DNA of 64,000 nt from Ardenticatenaceae bacterium (GTDB taxonomy: Bacteria; Chloroflexota; Anaerolineae; Promineifilales; Promineifilaceae): NCBI GenBank assembly GCA_020634315.1, contig JACKBV010000009.1:62001-126000 (forward strand), in the 5' to 3' direction. The notes beneath the pieces are model-generated. The model did not search any database and was not told the origin of the DNA. It saw only the letters and a program-made list of their open reading frames with translations. A program made the position numbers and the translations under genes. Positions 52,618-61,506 of the stretch are shown one piece after another (the stretch's first letter is position 1; every line of letters begins with the position of its first letter).

Positions 52618-54399
52618 ATGAATGATGTCCCTTCGCAAGAACTGTATTCGGAATCTTCGGTGACGCCGCCAGGAAACGGCCGTTTCCGGCGTCTACTCTG
52701 GGGAAGCACCCTGATCGCTGTTGTTGTCCTGGCGGCCATTGCCCTGGTCATCTGGCTTGACCCGTTCGGTTGGGCTGTGGTTGACCGCCTGTCTGGTCGT
52801 TATGATGCAGCGTTAACGGCCGTACCTGAGGATAGCATCTTATATGTTGGCATGAACCTGCTCAACGGCAATGCCGATGACATCAAAGCATTGCGTGACA
52901 CCTTCGCTGCCCCGTTAGCCGACACCGAAGTCAACCTTGATGAGACACAGCAAGAGTTTAACGACATGCTCGCTGAAGAATTCGGCGTGACCTATGCCGA
53001 TGATATTCAACCCTGGCTTGGGCAATACTTCGGCTTTGCCTTGCTAGATGTTACGTTGGACGAATATGGCAACATGGATGATGTTGCCTGGCTGTTGGTC
53101 GCCGAGACACGCAACGGCAGCGCTGCGGATGATTTCCTGGCGAAAGTGGCAGCGACTTGGGCCGAGAATCACGATGTTGCCGCCGTTAATGAGAGTTACA
53201 ACGGCATTGCCATCACCAGCTTCCCAGCCGAAATGCCGGGCGAAGGATTGGCATTGGCCCGTTCCGGGCGCATGGTGTTGGCTGCGGCTAATGTTGATGT
53301 CATCAAGCAAGCGATTGATACGCAAAAAGGCAATTCGTTGGCCGACAAAGCGGCATTTCAAGATGCTGTCGCCGATTTGCCAACCGAACGTGTTGTGACA
53401 ATGTACATGGATGGCGCACAACTGACGGGCTTGATGGAGCAGGTTAATCCAATGGCCGCTGGGTTGGGTCTGTCCACAGCGAATGCGTTATCGATGAGCG
53501 GATTGAAGGGAACGGCCGTTTCTCTGACCTTCGTTGACGCTGGTTTACAGATCGACACGGTTAACGCCTACAACGCAGACGAATTGTCCTCAGCGCAGCG
53601 CACAATGTTGGATGCTTATACAACAGCCCCTGTTTCTCTCTCGCTTTTCCCGGAAGACACGTTCCTTTACATGGGTGCTCAAGGCTTAGGCAATATTTGG
53701 GAACTATACCGCGAAACATTGGTCACCCAAATGGGCGATCCCGAAGCATTCTCCGAATCAATGGCCCTCTTTGCCCGTGATTTTGGTATCAATCCGGACA
53801 CCGATTTCTTGCCATACCTGAATCGTGAACTGGCCTTTGGGCTGATGCCGGCGGACAGCGGTCTGCTGGCAGACGAGCTTGATCTGCCTATGGGCATGGT
53901 TTTGGTTGTCGGTACAGACAATGAAGCCGCTCTGGCCGCAAGTATCGCAACTTTCACTGAGAAAATTACCGATCCCAATACGAGTGGGCTTGGTCAGGCC
54001 AACCGCGTGGAAAGCAATGGCCTTACTCTGTACGAGTTTAGCACCTCTTATGACGAGGCTTTGCGGCTGACATATGGCACGGGGCGTGATTATTTCTATC
54101 TGGGAACAAGCACGGCTGACATTCAATCATTGCAATTTGGCGGGGGAACTGCCCTGGCTGATAGTGATGGGTATCAAACGGCCGTTGCCACTTTTCCCGA
54201 TGAGATGGTTCCTGTCATGTACCTGGACTTGCGCAGTTTAATGAGCACGGTGCGCAGCAGCGTTGCCACCTCAAATACCGACATGACGGAATTTGAGCAA
54301 GTGGCGGCTGTGCTCTATCCGCTGCATACCATTGCCGCTGCTGTTCACATCAACGACATGAACATGCACCAAACCACCATCTTCTTTATTGAAAAGTAA
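52618..54399 (+). CDS. DUF3352-type membrane-anchored extracytoplasmic protein
   Basis: 593 residues with GAGGAGCG before the ATG. A short cytoplasmic N-terminus is followed by one membrane helix (about 30-50) and a large extracytoplasmic region. The pattern DAALTAVPEDSILYVGMNLLN and the duplicated halves (a second half opens VSLSLFPEDTFLYMGAQGL near 340) are characteristic of DUF3352 proteins of Chloroflexota and cyanobacteria. The function is unknown. The two halves suggest an internal duplication of about 270 residues. Confidence 0.85.
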   Translation: MNDVPSQELYSESSVTPPGNGRFRRLLWGSTLIAVVVLAAIALVIWLDPFGWAVVDRLSGRYDAALTAVPEDSILYVGMNLLNGNADDIKALRDTFAAPLADTEVNLDETQQEFNDMLAEEFGVTYADDIQPWLGQYFGFALLDVTLDEYGNMDDVAWLLVAETRNGSAADDFLAKVAATWAENHDVAAVNESYNGIAITSFPAEMPGEGLALARSGRMVLAAANVDVIKQAIDTQKGNSLADKAAFQDAVADLPTERVVTMYMDGAQLTGLMEQVNPMAAGLGLSTANALSMSGLKGTAVSLTFVDAGLQIDTVNAYNADELSSAQRTMLDAYTTAPVSLSLFPEDTFLYMGAQGLGNIWELYRETLVTQMGDPEAFSESMALFARDFGINPDTDFLPYLNRELAFGLMPADSGLLADELDLPMGMVLVVGTDNEAALAASIATFTEKITDPNTSGLGQANRVESNGLTLYEFSTSYDEALRLTYGTGRDYFYLGTSTADIQSLQFGGGTALADSDGYQTAVATFPDEMVPVMYLDLRSLMSTVRSSVATSNTDMTEFEQVAAVLYPLHTIAAAVHINDMNMHQTTIFFIEK

Positions 54400-54406
54400 C
54401 GCTTAA

Positions 54407-54452
54407 TAACCGCGTTCCCGTCTGGCATTTGCCGCCGGTGGGAACGCGGTTA
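54407..54452. terminator. Bidirectional terminator between DUF3352 and MFS genes
   Basis: TAACCGCGTTCCC pairs with GGGAACGCGGTTA over a 20-base loop, between convergent genes. The core (AACCGCGTTCC) is shared with the hairpin at 38213-38250. Confidence 0.82.
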
Positions 54453-54456
54453 CTTC

Positions 54457-55701
54457 TCACTGTTTCCGCACGCGTGTCATTGTTATCCAGGCTAAAGCCA
54501 TAAACGCCGCGCTAAACACAAACAGCCAGCGATATTCGTCATTGAGCACATCGACTAAGACGCCTCCCAATGTAGGGCCAAGAATGGCTGCCGACTGGGA
54601 GGAGAAGTAATACAGTCCGGTATACGCACCAATTTTGCGCTCATCGCCATAATCGTAAACCATAGGCAGGCTGTTGACGTTGACGCAAGCCCAAAATCCG
54701 CCGGTCAACACCAGGGCTATGATGAACGTGACCGCGCCCTGCACCAGGAAGTAACTAAGCGCCATGATGACGATCAGCCCACTCAGACCAACGAGGATGG
54801 TGGCGCGACGGCCGTATTTTGTGCCGATGAGTCCGGCGGGCAAGGCAAAGGCGATGATGGTCACGGTGATGGCCCCGGCATAAATGGAGGCTCTACCGGC
54901 GGGAATCCCCAATGTAAAGACAGCAAACGAAGACAGCCCTGCTTCTAGCGCATTGAAAGCCATAAACCAGAGCAAAATTGCCACTAAGACGTAGAGGCCG
55001 CTTTTGTCGGGATTGTGAAAAACTGTGCGCAAATTAGTCAAAACGCCGCCATCTTCCTCTTTGTCCAGGGTGATTTTTTCTGGTTCATGCACGCGCCAAA
55101 CGGCCGTTAACGCAGCCACAATCAGCAAAATCGCGCCGCCGACAAAGGGTGCCGCTTTGCCCATCTGATCAAACAAAATACCCCCGCCAAAAAAGGCAAA
55201 CAGCCCGCCCACGCCGCCCATCAAGTTAATGATGCCATTGGCCTTGCTGCGGTCGTCAGCAGGGAAAAGATCGCCTAGCCAGGCCACTGTTGGCGAACGG
55301 AACAGCGCCATGCCAAAGTTGGTAATCAAGATGAAAACAGACAGAGCTAATGCTGTGGGGGCAAAGGGAATCAGGGTGAAGCCGATGACGGCAATTGGTA
55401 AGCCCATCAAAATCCACGGTTTGCGCCGCCCAAAGCGATTCCACGTCCGGTCACTTTTCGCCCCGACCCAAGGCTGCACAAAGACGTTAATGATGTTGTC
55501 CCAGGTCATGATAAAGAGGGCCAGTGCCGGAGTGAGGCCAAAGCCGACGACGCCTGATTGGGGATCGCCATCCTGCAAGAAAATGGGTACATATTGGTTG
55601 AAGATAGGCCAGATGATGCTAATGCCTAAAAAGCCAAAGCCAACGATGAAGGCTTTACTGTACTCGAAGGGGCGTCGAGTAGGTGTGGTTGTTGCGGTCA
55701 T
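54457..55701 (-). CDS. MFS transporter (SLC45/GPH-like)
   Basis: 414 residues with 12 predicted membrane helices. Between helices 2 and 3 lies the MFS loop signature as VGAKSDRTWNRFGRRKPWI, and another partial copy near the middle (IGTKYGRRATILVG). MFS proteins with an RFGRRKPW loop are similar to SLC45 sucrose/maltose-type and GPH sugar transporters; a sugar substrate is likely but not certain. It is transcribed away from thrC after a terminator, and a TACGCAATACG-like repeat lies in its leader (55714-55745). Confidence 0.88.
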   Translation of the reverse strand: MTATTTPTRRPFEYSKAFIVGFGFLGISIIWPIFNQYVPIFLQDGDPQSGVVGFGLTPALALFIMTWDNIINVFVQPWVGAKSDRTWNRFGRRKPWILMGLPIAVIGFTLIPFAPTALALSVFILITNFGMALFRSPTVAWLGDLFPADDRSKANGIINLMGGVGGLFAFFGGGILFDQMGKAAPFVGGAILLIVAALTAVWRVHEPEKITLDKEEDGGVLTNLRTVFHNPDKSGLYVLVAILLWFMAFNALEAGLSSFAVFTLGIPAGRASIYAGAITVTIIAFALPAGLIGTKYGRRATILVGLSGLIVIMALSYFLVQGAVTFIIALVLTGGFWACVNVNSLPMVYDYGDERKIGAYTGLYYFSSQSAAILGPTLGGVLVDVLNDEYRWLFVFSAAFMALAWITMTRVRKQ

Positions 55702-55770
55702 TGATTTCCTCCTGACGTATTGCGTGTTGCCTGTTGCGTATTGTAGAGGAGTTGGTTGTTGCAGGCACGA

Positions 55771-55801
55771 AAAAACGCAGCGACTTTTAGGGCGCTGCGT
55801 T
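55771..55801 (-). terminator. Terminator of threonine synthase transcript
   Basis: AACGCAGCG pairs with CGCTGCGTT over a 10-base loop; on the minus strand a run of T follows. It lies between the thrC stop and the MFS start. Confidence 0.85.
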
Positions 55802-55842
55802 TATCAAGCAGTGTGTGTCACATGCAGTGCAAGCTAGTTTGG

Positions 55843-57009
55843 TTATGTCAATAGCAGCCGGTATTTGAGACCGCTGCCGGTATTGAAGACGAGCACGCGC
55901 TCGTCTGGATGAATCCAGCCATTGGCGACGAGGATTTCCAGGGCCGCAACGGTGGCCGCTGCTTCGAGGGAGACGAACATTCCTTCGCACATGGCGAGTT
56001 TTTGTTGGGCGGCAAGGATGCGGCTGTCGGGCACGGCAACGGCCGTTCCGTCACTTTCATACAGCGCCCGCAGCATCTGCTCCCCGCCAATCGTCACCGG
56101 CACACGCAGTCCACCGGCCAACGTGGCCGCGTTTTCCCAGGGTTCGGTAGCTTCTTGGCCCTCGTGGAACGCTTTTACCACCGGCGCACAGCCGTCGGAT
56201 TGGGCGGCAACCATACGCGGTCGTTTTGCGCCAATCCAACCCATAGCTTCCATTTCGGCAAACGCTTTCCACATGCCAATAAGTCCCGTGCCGCCGCCGG
56301 TGGGATAAATGATGACATCTGGCAGTTCCCAGTCAAAGGCCGCGGCTAATTCATACCCCATGATCTTTTTGCCTTCGACGCGGTAAGGCTCTTTTAGGGT
56401 GGAAACGTCAAACCAGCCCCCTTCTTGTGCATCGGCGGCGGCGGCACGCCCGGCGTCATTGATCAGGCCGTTGATCAGGTGCAAGTCGGCACCGGTCATT
56501 TGCACTTCGGTGATGTTGATGAGGGGCGCATCGCCGGGCATGTAGACATGGGCTGTGACACCGGCGCGGGCGGCATAAGCGGCCAATGCGCCACCGGCGT
56601 TGCCTGCTGTTGGGATGACGAATTCAGTGACGCCAAGTTCGAGGGCGCGACTGACAGCAGCGGCTAATCCCAATGCCTTGAAGCTGCCGGTCGGGTTTTG
56701 GCCTTCGTCCTTGATGTAAAGCTGGCTGAGACCCATTTCCCGGCCAAGTTGTTCCATTTTCAGCACCGGTTTGCCGCCTTCGCCGAGGGTGACGATGTAG
56801 CGAGGATCGCGCACGGGCAGCAGTTCGCGGTAACGCCACATGTTGGCGGGGCGTTGGCACAGTGCGTCGCGGTCTATTTCGTGGGCGGCTTTGTCCAGGT
56901 CGTAACAGGCAAGGAGGGGATGAGCGCAGTCAGGGCAGAGGCGAATCAGTTGGTCGGCGGCATGAATTTGGCCGCAGTGGGAACATTGAAGATGAGAGAG
57001 GTAACTCAT
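55843..57009 (-). CDS. thrC: Threonine synthase
   Basis: 388 residues from ATG 57009. An N-terminal zinc-ribbon-like segment has Cys pairs (CSHCGQ and CPDCAHP), then the PLP-dependent fold type II domain with the lysine in NPTGSFKALGL, the phosphate-binding GNAGGALAAYA and the later TGGGTGLIGMWKAF. It converts O-phosphohomoserine to threonine. The zinc-ribbon form is common in archaea and Chloroflexota. There is no obvious riboswitch upstream; a GTGAGCCGTAA/TTACGGTTCAC hairpin lies at 57024-57050. A close relative such as cysteate synthase is less likely. Confidence 0.9.
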   Translation of the reverse strand: MSYLSHLQCSHCGQIHAADQLIRLCPDCAHPLLACYDLDKAAHEIDRDALCQRPANMWRYRELLPVRDPRYIVTLGEGGKPVLKMEQLGREMGLSQLYIKDEGQNPTGSFKALGLAAAVSRALELGVTEFVIPTAGNAGGALAAYAARAGVTAHVYMPGDAPLINITEVQMTGADLHLINGLINDAGRAAAADAQEGGWFDVSTLKEPYRVEGKKIMGYELAAAFDWELPDVIIYPTGGGTGLIGMWKAFAEMEAMGWIGAKRPRMVAAQSDGCAPVVKAFHEGQEATEPWENAATLAGGLRVPVTIGGEQMLRALYESDGTAVAVPDSRILAAQQKLAMCEGMFVSLEAAATVAALEILVANGWIHPDERVLVFNTGSGLKYRLLLT

Positions 57010-57023
57010 GATGATTAAGGGTT

Positions 57024-57050
57024 GTGAGCCGTAACCCAATTACGGTTCAC
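57024..57050. repeat. Small inverted repeat upstream of thrC
   Basis: GTGAGCCGTAA at 57024-57034 pairs with TTACGGTTCAC at 57040-57050 (one mismatch), between the receiver gene and thrC. Similar in style to the GTAATCGG repeats. Confidence 0.55.
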
Positions 57051-57059
57051 GGATTACGG

Positions 57060-57476
57060 CTAAATAAAGGCGTAATGGTAGGCGCCAATGACGGTTTGGG
57101 CCGTTTCCGGGGCGAAAAATTGGTGCAGCGTGGCGCGAATCTGGCGGATGTCGGCTGGCTTGCTGAGGAAGCCGTCGCAGCCGGCGTCGATTGCCAGCTT
57201 TTCTGCTTCGCCGCTGCCATAAGCGGTGAGGACGACAATGGGGATATGGGCGGTGGCCGGATTGGCTTTGAGGCGGCGGGTGAGTTCAAAGCCGCTCATG
57301 TCGCCGGGCAGGCGTAAGTCCATGAGGATGAGGTCGGGCAGGGTGGAAACGGCCGTTTCCCATCCACTTTCCCCATCCCAAGCCTGGATTAATTCATGAC
57401 CATCTGCTTCTAAAATGCGCTGCACCAGCAGCATGTTGCGCGGGTTATCTTCAACATACAAAATCCGTTTACACAT
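57060..57476 (-). CDS. Single-domain response regulator
   Basis: 138 residues: one receiver domain with acidic pocket ED at 9-10, phosphoacceptor Asp 53 (LMDLRLPGDM), Thr 84 (VVLTAYG) and Lys 106 (LSKPAD). It has no output domain, so it is likely a phosphorelay shuttle or an allosteric partner. It could serve the orphan kinases in this window, but nothing links them directly. The thrC gene follows 50 bases downstream in the same direction. Confidence 0.93.
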   Translation of the reverse strand: MCKRILYVEDNPRNMLLVQRILEADGHELIQAWDGESGWETAVSTLPDLILMDLRLPGDMSGFELTRRLKANPATAHIPIVVLTAYGSGEAEKLAIDAGCDGFLSKPADIRQIRATLHQFFAPETAQTVIGAYHYAFI

Positions 57477-57730
57477 AACATACTCCTGCGGTAAAGGTAA
57501 TGCTTTTTAAAAATTACAAGGCGTTATTCTGCTTGTGACCCGATTCATCTTTGGGCACTGGTTGTTGATTTCCTCAACAATGATGAGCTTAACACGTCCC
57601 CTTGCTCGGCTCAAGACAATGGAACCTATACTTTTCATAGAAAGAATCTATAATAGGGGCAGTCTTGGAAGCATTCAGGGCGGCCAGGGAAAGGGCTGCA
57701 CCCGAAGGTTTTGCAAATAGGTACTCATCC

Positions 57731-58615
57731 ATGGAAATAGGGCAACTTGAAGCATTTTTGGCTGTTGTGTATGAGGGCAGTTTTACGCGGGCGGCGGAAC
57801 GATTAAATCTGACGCAGCCTTCTTTGAGTGCGCGGATTCATCAATTGGAGCAGGATTTGCACGGCACGTTGTTTCAGCGAAATACACGCCCTGTCAGCCT
57901 GACGCGCATGGGCGAGGTTTTTCTCGATTATGCGGAGCGGGCGGTCGGTATTTTGGAAGCGGGACAAGAGGCGGTTCGCTCGGAGCAATTGGGGATTGCC
58001 GGGCGGGTGACTGTGTGCTGTCCATTTTCGCTGGCGACATACCTGATGCCGGAAGTGGTGCAGCGGTTTAGTCAGGCGTATCCGCTGGCTGAGTTATACA
58101 TCGAAGTGGGACATTCTGATTTTGCCGTGGCGCAGCTTTCGGATGGGATGGCAAATCTGGCGTTGGCGGCCGCTTTTCCCCGATTTTTGGAGCGGACGCA
58201 TCCGATTTTGCATTTACGGGATGAGATGGTGGCTGCGGCCAACGCGAACCATCGGCTGGCGCGTGCGTCTGGCATTCCGATCAATCGTTTATGGCAGTAT
58301 CAGGTGTTGATCATTCATTGGGGACATGCGTTTACGGCGTATGTGGACAGTTTGCGTGAGTTGGCGGAGATGCCTGGGGCGGCTATTCGTGTGCCGCTGG
58401 CGATTGCGCTGCCGATGGTGCAGGGGTCTGAGATGGTGACGTTTGTGCCGCGACGGTTAACGGCCGTTTCCGGTCTGGTTGAGCTAGATGTGCCGGAATT
58501 CCAATTTAGCTGGAATACGGTGCTGCTAACGCGGCCGGGGCGTGCGTTGACGGCGTTGGAGCAGGCATTTGTCGATATGGTTGCAACAGTTTGGCACAGC
58601 AGCGAGCCGGGATAA
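57731..58615 (+). CDS. LysR-family transcriptional regulator
   Basis: 294 residues from ATG 57731. An N-terminal winged helix starts MEIGQLEAFLAVVYEGSFT with TQPSLSARIHQLEQDL as recognition helix, then a periplasmic-binding-like effector domain (about 90-290). Divergent from the receiver gene. The stop overlaps the start of the CDP-alcohol phosphotransferase gene (TAATG), so it is the first gene of that operon and may regulate it. The effector is unknown. Confidence 0.92.
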   Translation: MEIGQLEAFLAVVYEGSFTRAAERLNLTQPSLSARIHQLEQDLHGTLFQRNTRPVSLTRMGEVFLDYAERAVGILEAGQEAVRSEQLGIAGRVTVCCPFSLATYLMPEVVQRFSQAYPLAELYIEVGHSDFAVAQLSDGMANLALAAAFPRFLERTHPILHLRDEMVAAANANHRLARASGIPINRLWQYQVLIIHWGHAFTAYVDSLRELAEMPGAAIRVPLAIALPMVQGSEMVTFVPRRLTAVSGLVELDVPEFQFSWNTVLLTRPGRALTALEQAFVDMVATVWHSSEPG

Positions 58616-59817
58616 TGGGCATGATGATGGGTGAGGAATTGAGGCAGTTACGTTGGCGTTGGGCAGGTGTGGCGTTGATCTGGTTTGTGGCCTGGCTGGG
58701 GTTGTATGCCTGGCTGCGTGGGCAATGGGTTGATGCCGGGCGCTGGTTGTGGTTGTCTGGCCTGGTTTTGGTTTATGGGTTGTGGGTGACGTGGCGCAAT
58801 TTGCCATTGAACCGGCGCGAAGGGGAAACGGCCGTTCTGCCCACACTTGGCCTTGGCAATCTGTTGACATTGTGGCGCGGGCTGGCCGTGTCCTTCATGG
58901 CCGGGTTTCTTTTCTCCCCCTGGCCGGATGGTTGGCTGGGCTGGCTGCCAATGCTGCTGTACACCTCTGCGGATGTGGCCGATTACCTGGATGGTTATGC
59001 GGCGCGGCTGACTAATCATGCCACCTTGTTGGGCGCACACCTGGATATGGAGTTTGATGGCCTGGGCATGTTGGTCGTCAGCCTGTTGGCGGTGTCGTAT
59101 GGACAGCTTCCGGTGTGGTATCTCAGCTTGGGATTGGCGCGTTACCTGTTTGTTTTTGGCTTATGGTGGCGCGAACGGCGTGGATTGCCTGTGTCGGCAA
59201 TGCCGCCCAGTGTGCATCGCCGCATTTTTGCCGGGTTCCAGATGGGGTTTATGAGTGCGGTGTTGTGGCCGATTGTACCGGCGGCGGGGGCGACGATTGC
59301 CGGGACGATTTTTGCAACGGCGACGGGAGCCGGTTTTTTGCGCGATTGGCTGGTGGCAATTGGCTGGCTGCAACCGCAAAGTGCGGTTTATCGCCGCTGG
59401 CAGCAGCGAATCTATGAGGCGGCGACGAAGTGGCTGCCGCCGCTGCTGCGTGTAGTGCTGTTGGGAACGGCCGTTGCGCTGCTCACAAATTATTCCCCGC
59501 TCTTCCCCCCGTCCGCCTGGCGTGCGTTGTTTACTGCGTGGCATTTGCCCTGGCCGCTGCCATTGGCAATTTTGGCGATGCTGCTCTTTTTGGCGGGTGT
59601 TGTGCTGCTGGCATTGGGCGTGATGGGGCGGGTGTGGGCTTTGCTGCTTGTGTTCCCGGTGGGCTTTGACATGATCACGCAGGGCGCGACCTGGGTCAAT
59701 GGCACGGTGTTGGCTTGTGTGATTGGCTTGATGCTGCTGGGGACGGGGCCGTTATCGTTGTGGCGGCCGGAGGAGCGGTACATGGTGCGGCGGGCGGGGG
59801 AGAGGGGGGAAGAGTGA
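58615..59817 (+). CDS. CDP-alcohol phosphatidyltransferase family protein with extra membrane domain
   Basis: 400 residues. The full CDP-alcohol phosphotransferase motif is intact: Asp 126, Gly 127, Ala 130, Arg 131, Gly 140, Asp 144 and Asp 148, in the spacing DG-x2-AR-x8-G-x3-D-x3-D. The family is usually about 180-230 residues; here about 170 extra, mostly hydrophobic, residues follow (for example MLLFLAGVVLLALGVMG), and a two-helix N-terminal part precedes it. It transfers a phospho-alcohol from a CDP-activated donor to make a membrane lipid; the product is unknown. It is coupled to the LysR gene and precedes a flippase-like gene. Confidence 0.9.
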   Translation: MGMMMGEELRQLRWRWAGVALIWFVAWLGLYAWLRGQWVDAGRWLWLSGLVLVYGLWVTWRNLPLNRREGETAVLPTLGLGNLLTLWRGLAVSFMAGFLFSPWPDGWLGWLPMLLYTSADVADYLDGYAARLTNHATLLGAHLDMEFDGLGMLVVSLLAVSYGQLPVWYLSLGLARYLFVFGLWWRERRGLPVSAMPPSVHRRIFAGFQMGFMSAVLWPIVPAAGATIAGTIFATATGAGFLRDWLVAIGWLQPQSAVYRRWQQRIYEAATKWLPPLLRVVLLGTAVALLTNYSPLFPPSAWRALFTAWHLPWPLPLAILAMLLFLAGVVLLALGVMGRVWALLLVFPVGFDMITQGATWVNGTVLACVIGLMLLGTGPLSLWRPEERYMVRRAGERGEE

Positions 59818-59819
59818 GG

Positions 59820-59902
59820 AGGGGAGAGTGGGGGAGAGAGAAGAGAGGGGGAAGAGAGAAGAGAGAGAGAGAGGAGAGAAGGAGAGAGGAGGAGAGGGGA
59901 GT
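59820..59902. repeat. Homopurine (G/A) tract
   Basis: About 80 bases of nearly pure G and A, with runs such as GAGAGAGAGAGGAGAG, between the CDP-alcohol phosphotransferase and flippase-like genes. It is open in the frame of the downstream gene and would encode a Glu/Arg/Gly-rich extension, but the conserved protein begins after it. Confidence 0.75.
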
Positions 59903-60925
59903 GTGAGGCAGTTTGTTTGTTTTGTGAAGCGTAGGTGGCGAGTTGTGCTTAAATGGCTGTCATGGTTGTTGGTGGTTGGGTTGTTGGCCTGGGTGTTGGC
60001 GCAGGTGCCGCTGCGCGAAGCTGCGGCTATTGTGGCCGGGCTGCGGGGCTGGCAGGTTGGCGCGGGGCTGGCGGTTAATGGGTTGGTGTTGTGGATATTA
60101 AACGGCCGTTGGTGGCTTATTTTACGCGCACAAGGGTATGTTGTGCCTTATTTGCGCCTGTTGGGGCATCGGCTGGCGGGATTTGGCGTCAGCTATTTTA
60201 CGCCGGGGCCGCAGTTTGGCGGGGAGCCGGTGCAGGTGCTGTTGTTGTCGCGCAAGGAGGGGGTGCCACGGGCAACGGCCGTTGCCGTTATCACGCTAGA
60301 TAAATTGCTGGAACTCCTGTTTAGCTTTCTCTTTTTGGTGGGCGGTGTGTTGATTGTGCTGCAAGGGAGATTGTTTGGCGGTGTGGTGGGATGGGAAACG
60401 GCCGTGTTCGCTTTCATCTTGCTCTTGTTTCCGGCCGCCTTTTTAACGGCGACCGGGCTGGGTTGGTATCCGGTATCCAAATTGCTGCGTGGCATGGGGC
60501 ATTGGTCAATGTGGGCGCGGCGTCCTGTCTGGCATAGCCGCTACCAACGGCTGGCGCAATTTGGCATGGACAGCGAGGCACAGATGACGGCCTTTTTCCG
60601 CACTGCGCCAAGGACACTCCTTGTTGTGCTGGCCGTTTCGGTGTGCAGTTGGCTGCTGTTATTGTTTGAGTATGCTTTGATGCTGCGCTTTTTGGGGTTG
60701 ACGTTGACATGGATGCAGGTGGTGGGCTTGTTAACGGCCGTACGCGTTGCTTTTCTCTTGCCTTTACCTGCTGGCTTGGGGATGGTAGAGGCCAGCCAGG
60801 TGTTGGCACTGAGCCTGATGGGTTTGAATCCGGCAGTGGGGATAAGTGCCAGTTTGCTGATCCGTGCGCGTGATGTGCTGCTGGGATTGGCCGGGTTGGC
60901 CTGGTGGCGTTTAAATTGGGGGTAG
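59903..60925 (+). CDS. LPG-synthase-TM / UPF0104 family flippase-like membrane protein
   Basis: 340 residues if started at GTG 59903, just after the purine tract; an ATG at 59828 in the tract would add 25 charged residues of low complexity. Eight or so membrane helices; family features include YFTPGPQFGGEPVQVLLL and LPLPAGLGMVEASQVL near the end. It is homologous in architecture to the 28987-29973 protein. Downstream of a CDP-alcohol phosphotransferase, it may move the lipid made by that enzyme or use it as an acceptor. Confidence 0.85.
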   Translation: MRQFVCFVKRRWRVVLKWLSWLLVVGLLAWVLAQVPLREAAAIVAGLRGWQVGAGLAVNGLVLWILNGRWWLILRAQGYVVPYLRLLGHRLAGFGVSYFTPGPQFGGEPVQVLLLSRKEGVPRATAVAVITLDKLLELLFSFLFLVGGVLIVLQGRLFGGVVGWETAVFAFILLLFPAAFLTATGLGWYPVSKLLRGMGHWSMWARRPVWHSRYQRLAQFGMDSEAQMTAFFRTAPRTLLVVLAVSVCSWLLLLFEYALMLRFLGLTLTWMQVVGLLTAVRVAFLLPLPAGLGMVEASQVLALSLMGLNPAVGISASLLIRARDVLLGLAGLAWWRLNWG

Positions 60926-60981
60926 ACCAGCGGGTGGAAGCCGTTTAGAATGAAGCAAAATTTTATGATGGAGGATGGCAT

Positions 60982-61317
60982 ATGAGCTTGACAGCACGAC
61001 AATGGGGGATTGCGGGGCTGGCGGTAGCAACGGCGCTGATTCATTTTGCGCTGGCTTTGGGTGGGGAAGGGTTTTTCCTGGTAGCGTTTTTGTTGAATGG
61101 AGTTGGATATCTGGCATTGATGGCGGCGCTTTATTTTTTGCCGCAGCTTGCCGGGCAGCGGGCGTTGGTCCGTTGGGCATTGTTGGGGTTTACGGCCGTT
61201 ACCTTTATCCTCTACTTTGTCTTTAACTGGCCGAACATTTGGGGGCCAATGGGCTTGCTTGATAAGGGCATTGAGCTGGTGCTGATGATTTTACTTTGGT
61301 TGGATCGCCCATCATGA
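60982..61317 (+). CDS. Small four-helix membrane protein, unknown function
   Basis: 111 residues with four hydrophobic helices (about 8-27, 31-52, 64-84 and 91-107) and few charged residues. The start ATG is preceded by GGAGGATGGC. Conserved-looking points are FNWPNIWGPMGLLDKGIE before the last helix. I do not recognise the family. It lies 56 bases after the flippase-like gene and is followed by a terminator, so it is probably the last gene of that operon. Confidence 0.65.
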   Translation: MSLTARQWGIAGLAVATALIHFALALGGEGFFLVAFLLNGVGYLALMAALYFLPQLAGQRALVRWALLGFTAVTFILYFVFNWPNIWGPMGLLDKGIELVLMILLWLDRPS

Positions 61318-61371
61318 TATAACCCATTGCAAGAGCGCACACAAAAATAAATACATGAAGTGACAAAACAA

Positions 61372-61401
61372 ACAAGCCCCAGACATTTGTCTGGGGCTTG
61401 T
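61372..61401. terminator. Bidirectional terminator
   Basis: ACAAGCCCCAGAC pairs with GTCTGGGGCTTGT with a 4-base loop, a perfect 13-bp stem. Confidence 0.88.
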
Positions 61402-61423
61402 CAATAATTGGCTGAATGGCAAG

Positions 61424-61486
61424 ATACGACGTATCTATTCAGGTAGACGTGTCAGGGTTACTCTGAGAGGAAAACCTGACACGCCT
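61424..61486 (-). repeat. GACCTGTCAGGTTT hairpin repeat, copy 2 (inverted)
   Basis: AGACGTGTCAGGGTT (from 61445) and AAACCTGACACGCCT (to 61486) form the stem; GTATCTATTCAGGTAGAC precedes it and is the complement of the flank at 19412-19432. Hence the element at 19379-19432 is present here in opposite orientation, with some divergence. Confidence 0.8.
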
Positions 61487-61506
61487 TTCGATGCGACACG
61501 CCTTTT

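Noticed and set aside
59828..59902. N-terminal extension of the flippase-like protein through the purine tract
   Set aside because: The added 25 residues are low-complexity Glu/Arg/Gly encoded by a GA tract; the conserved family sequence begins after it.
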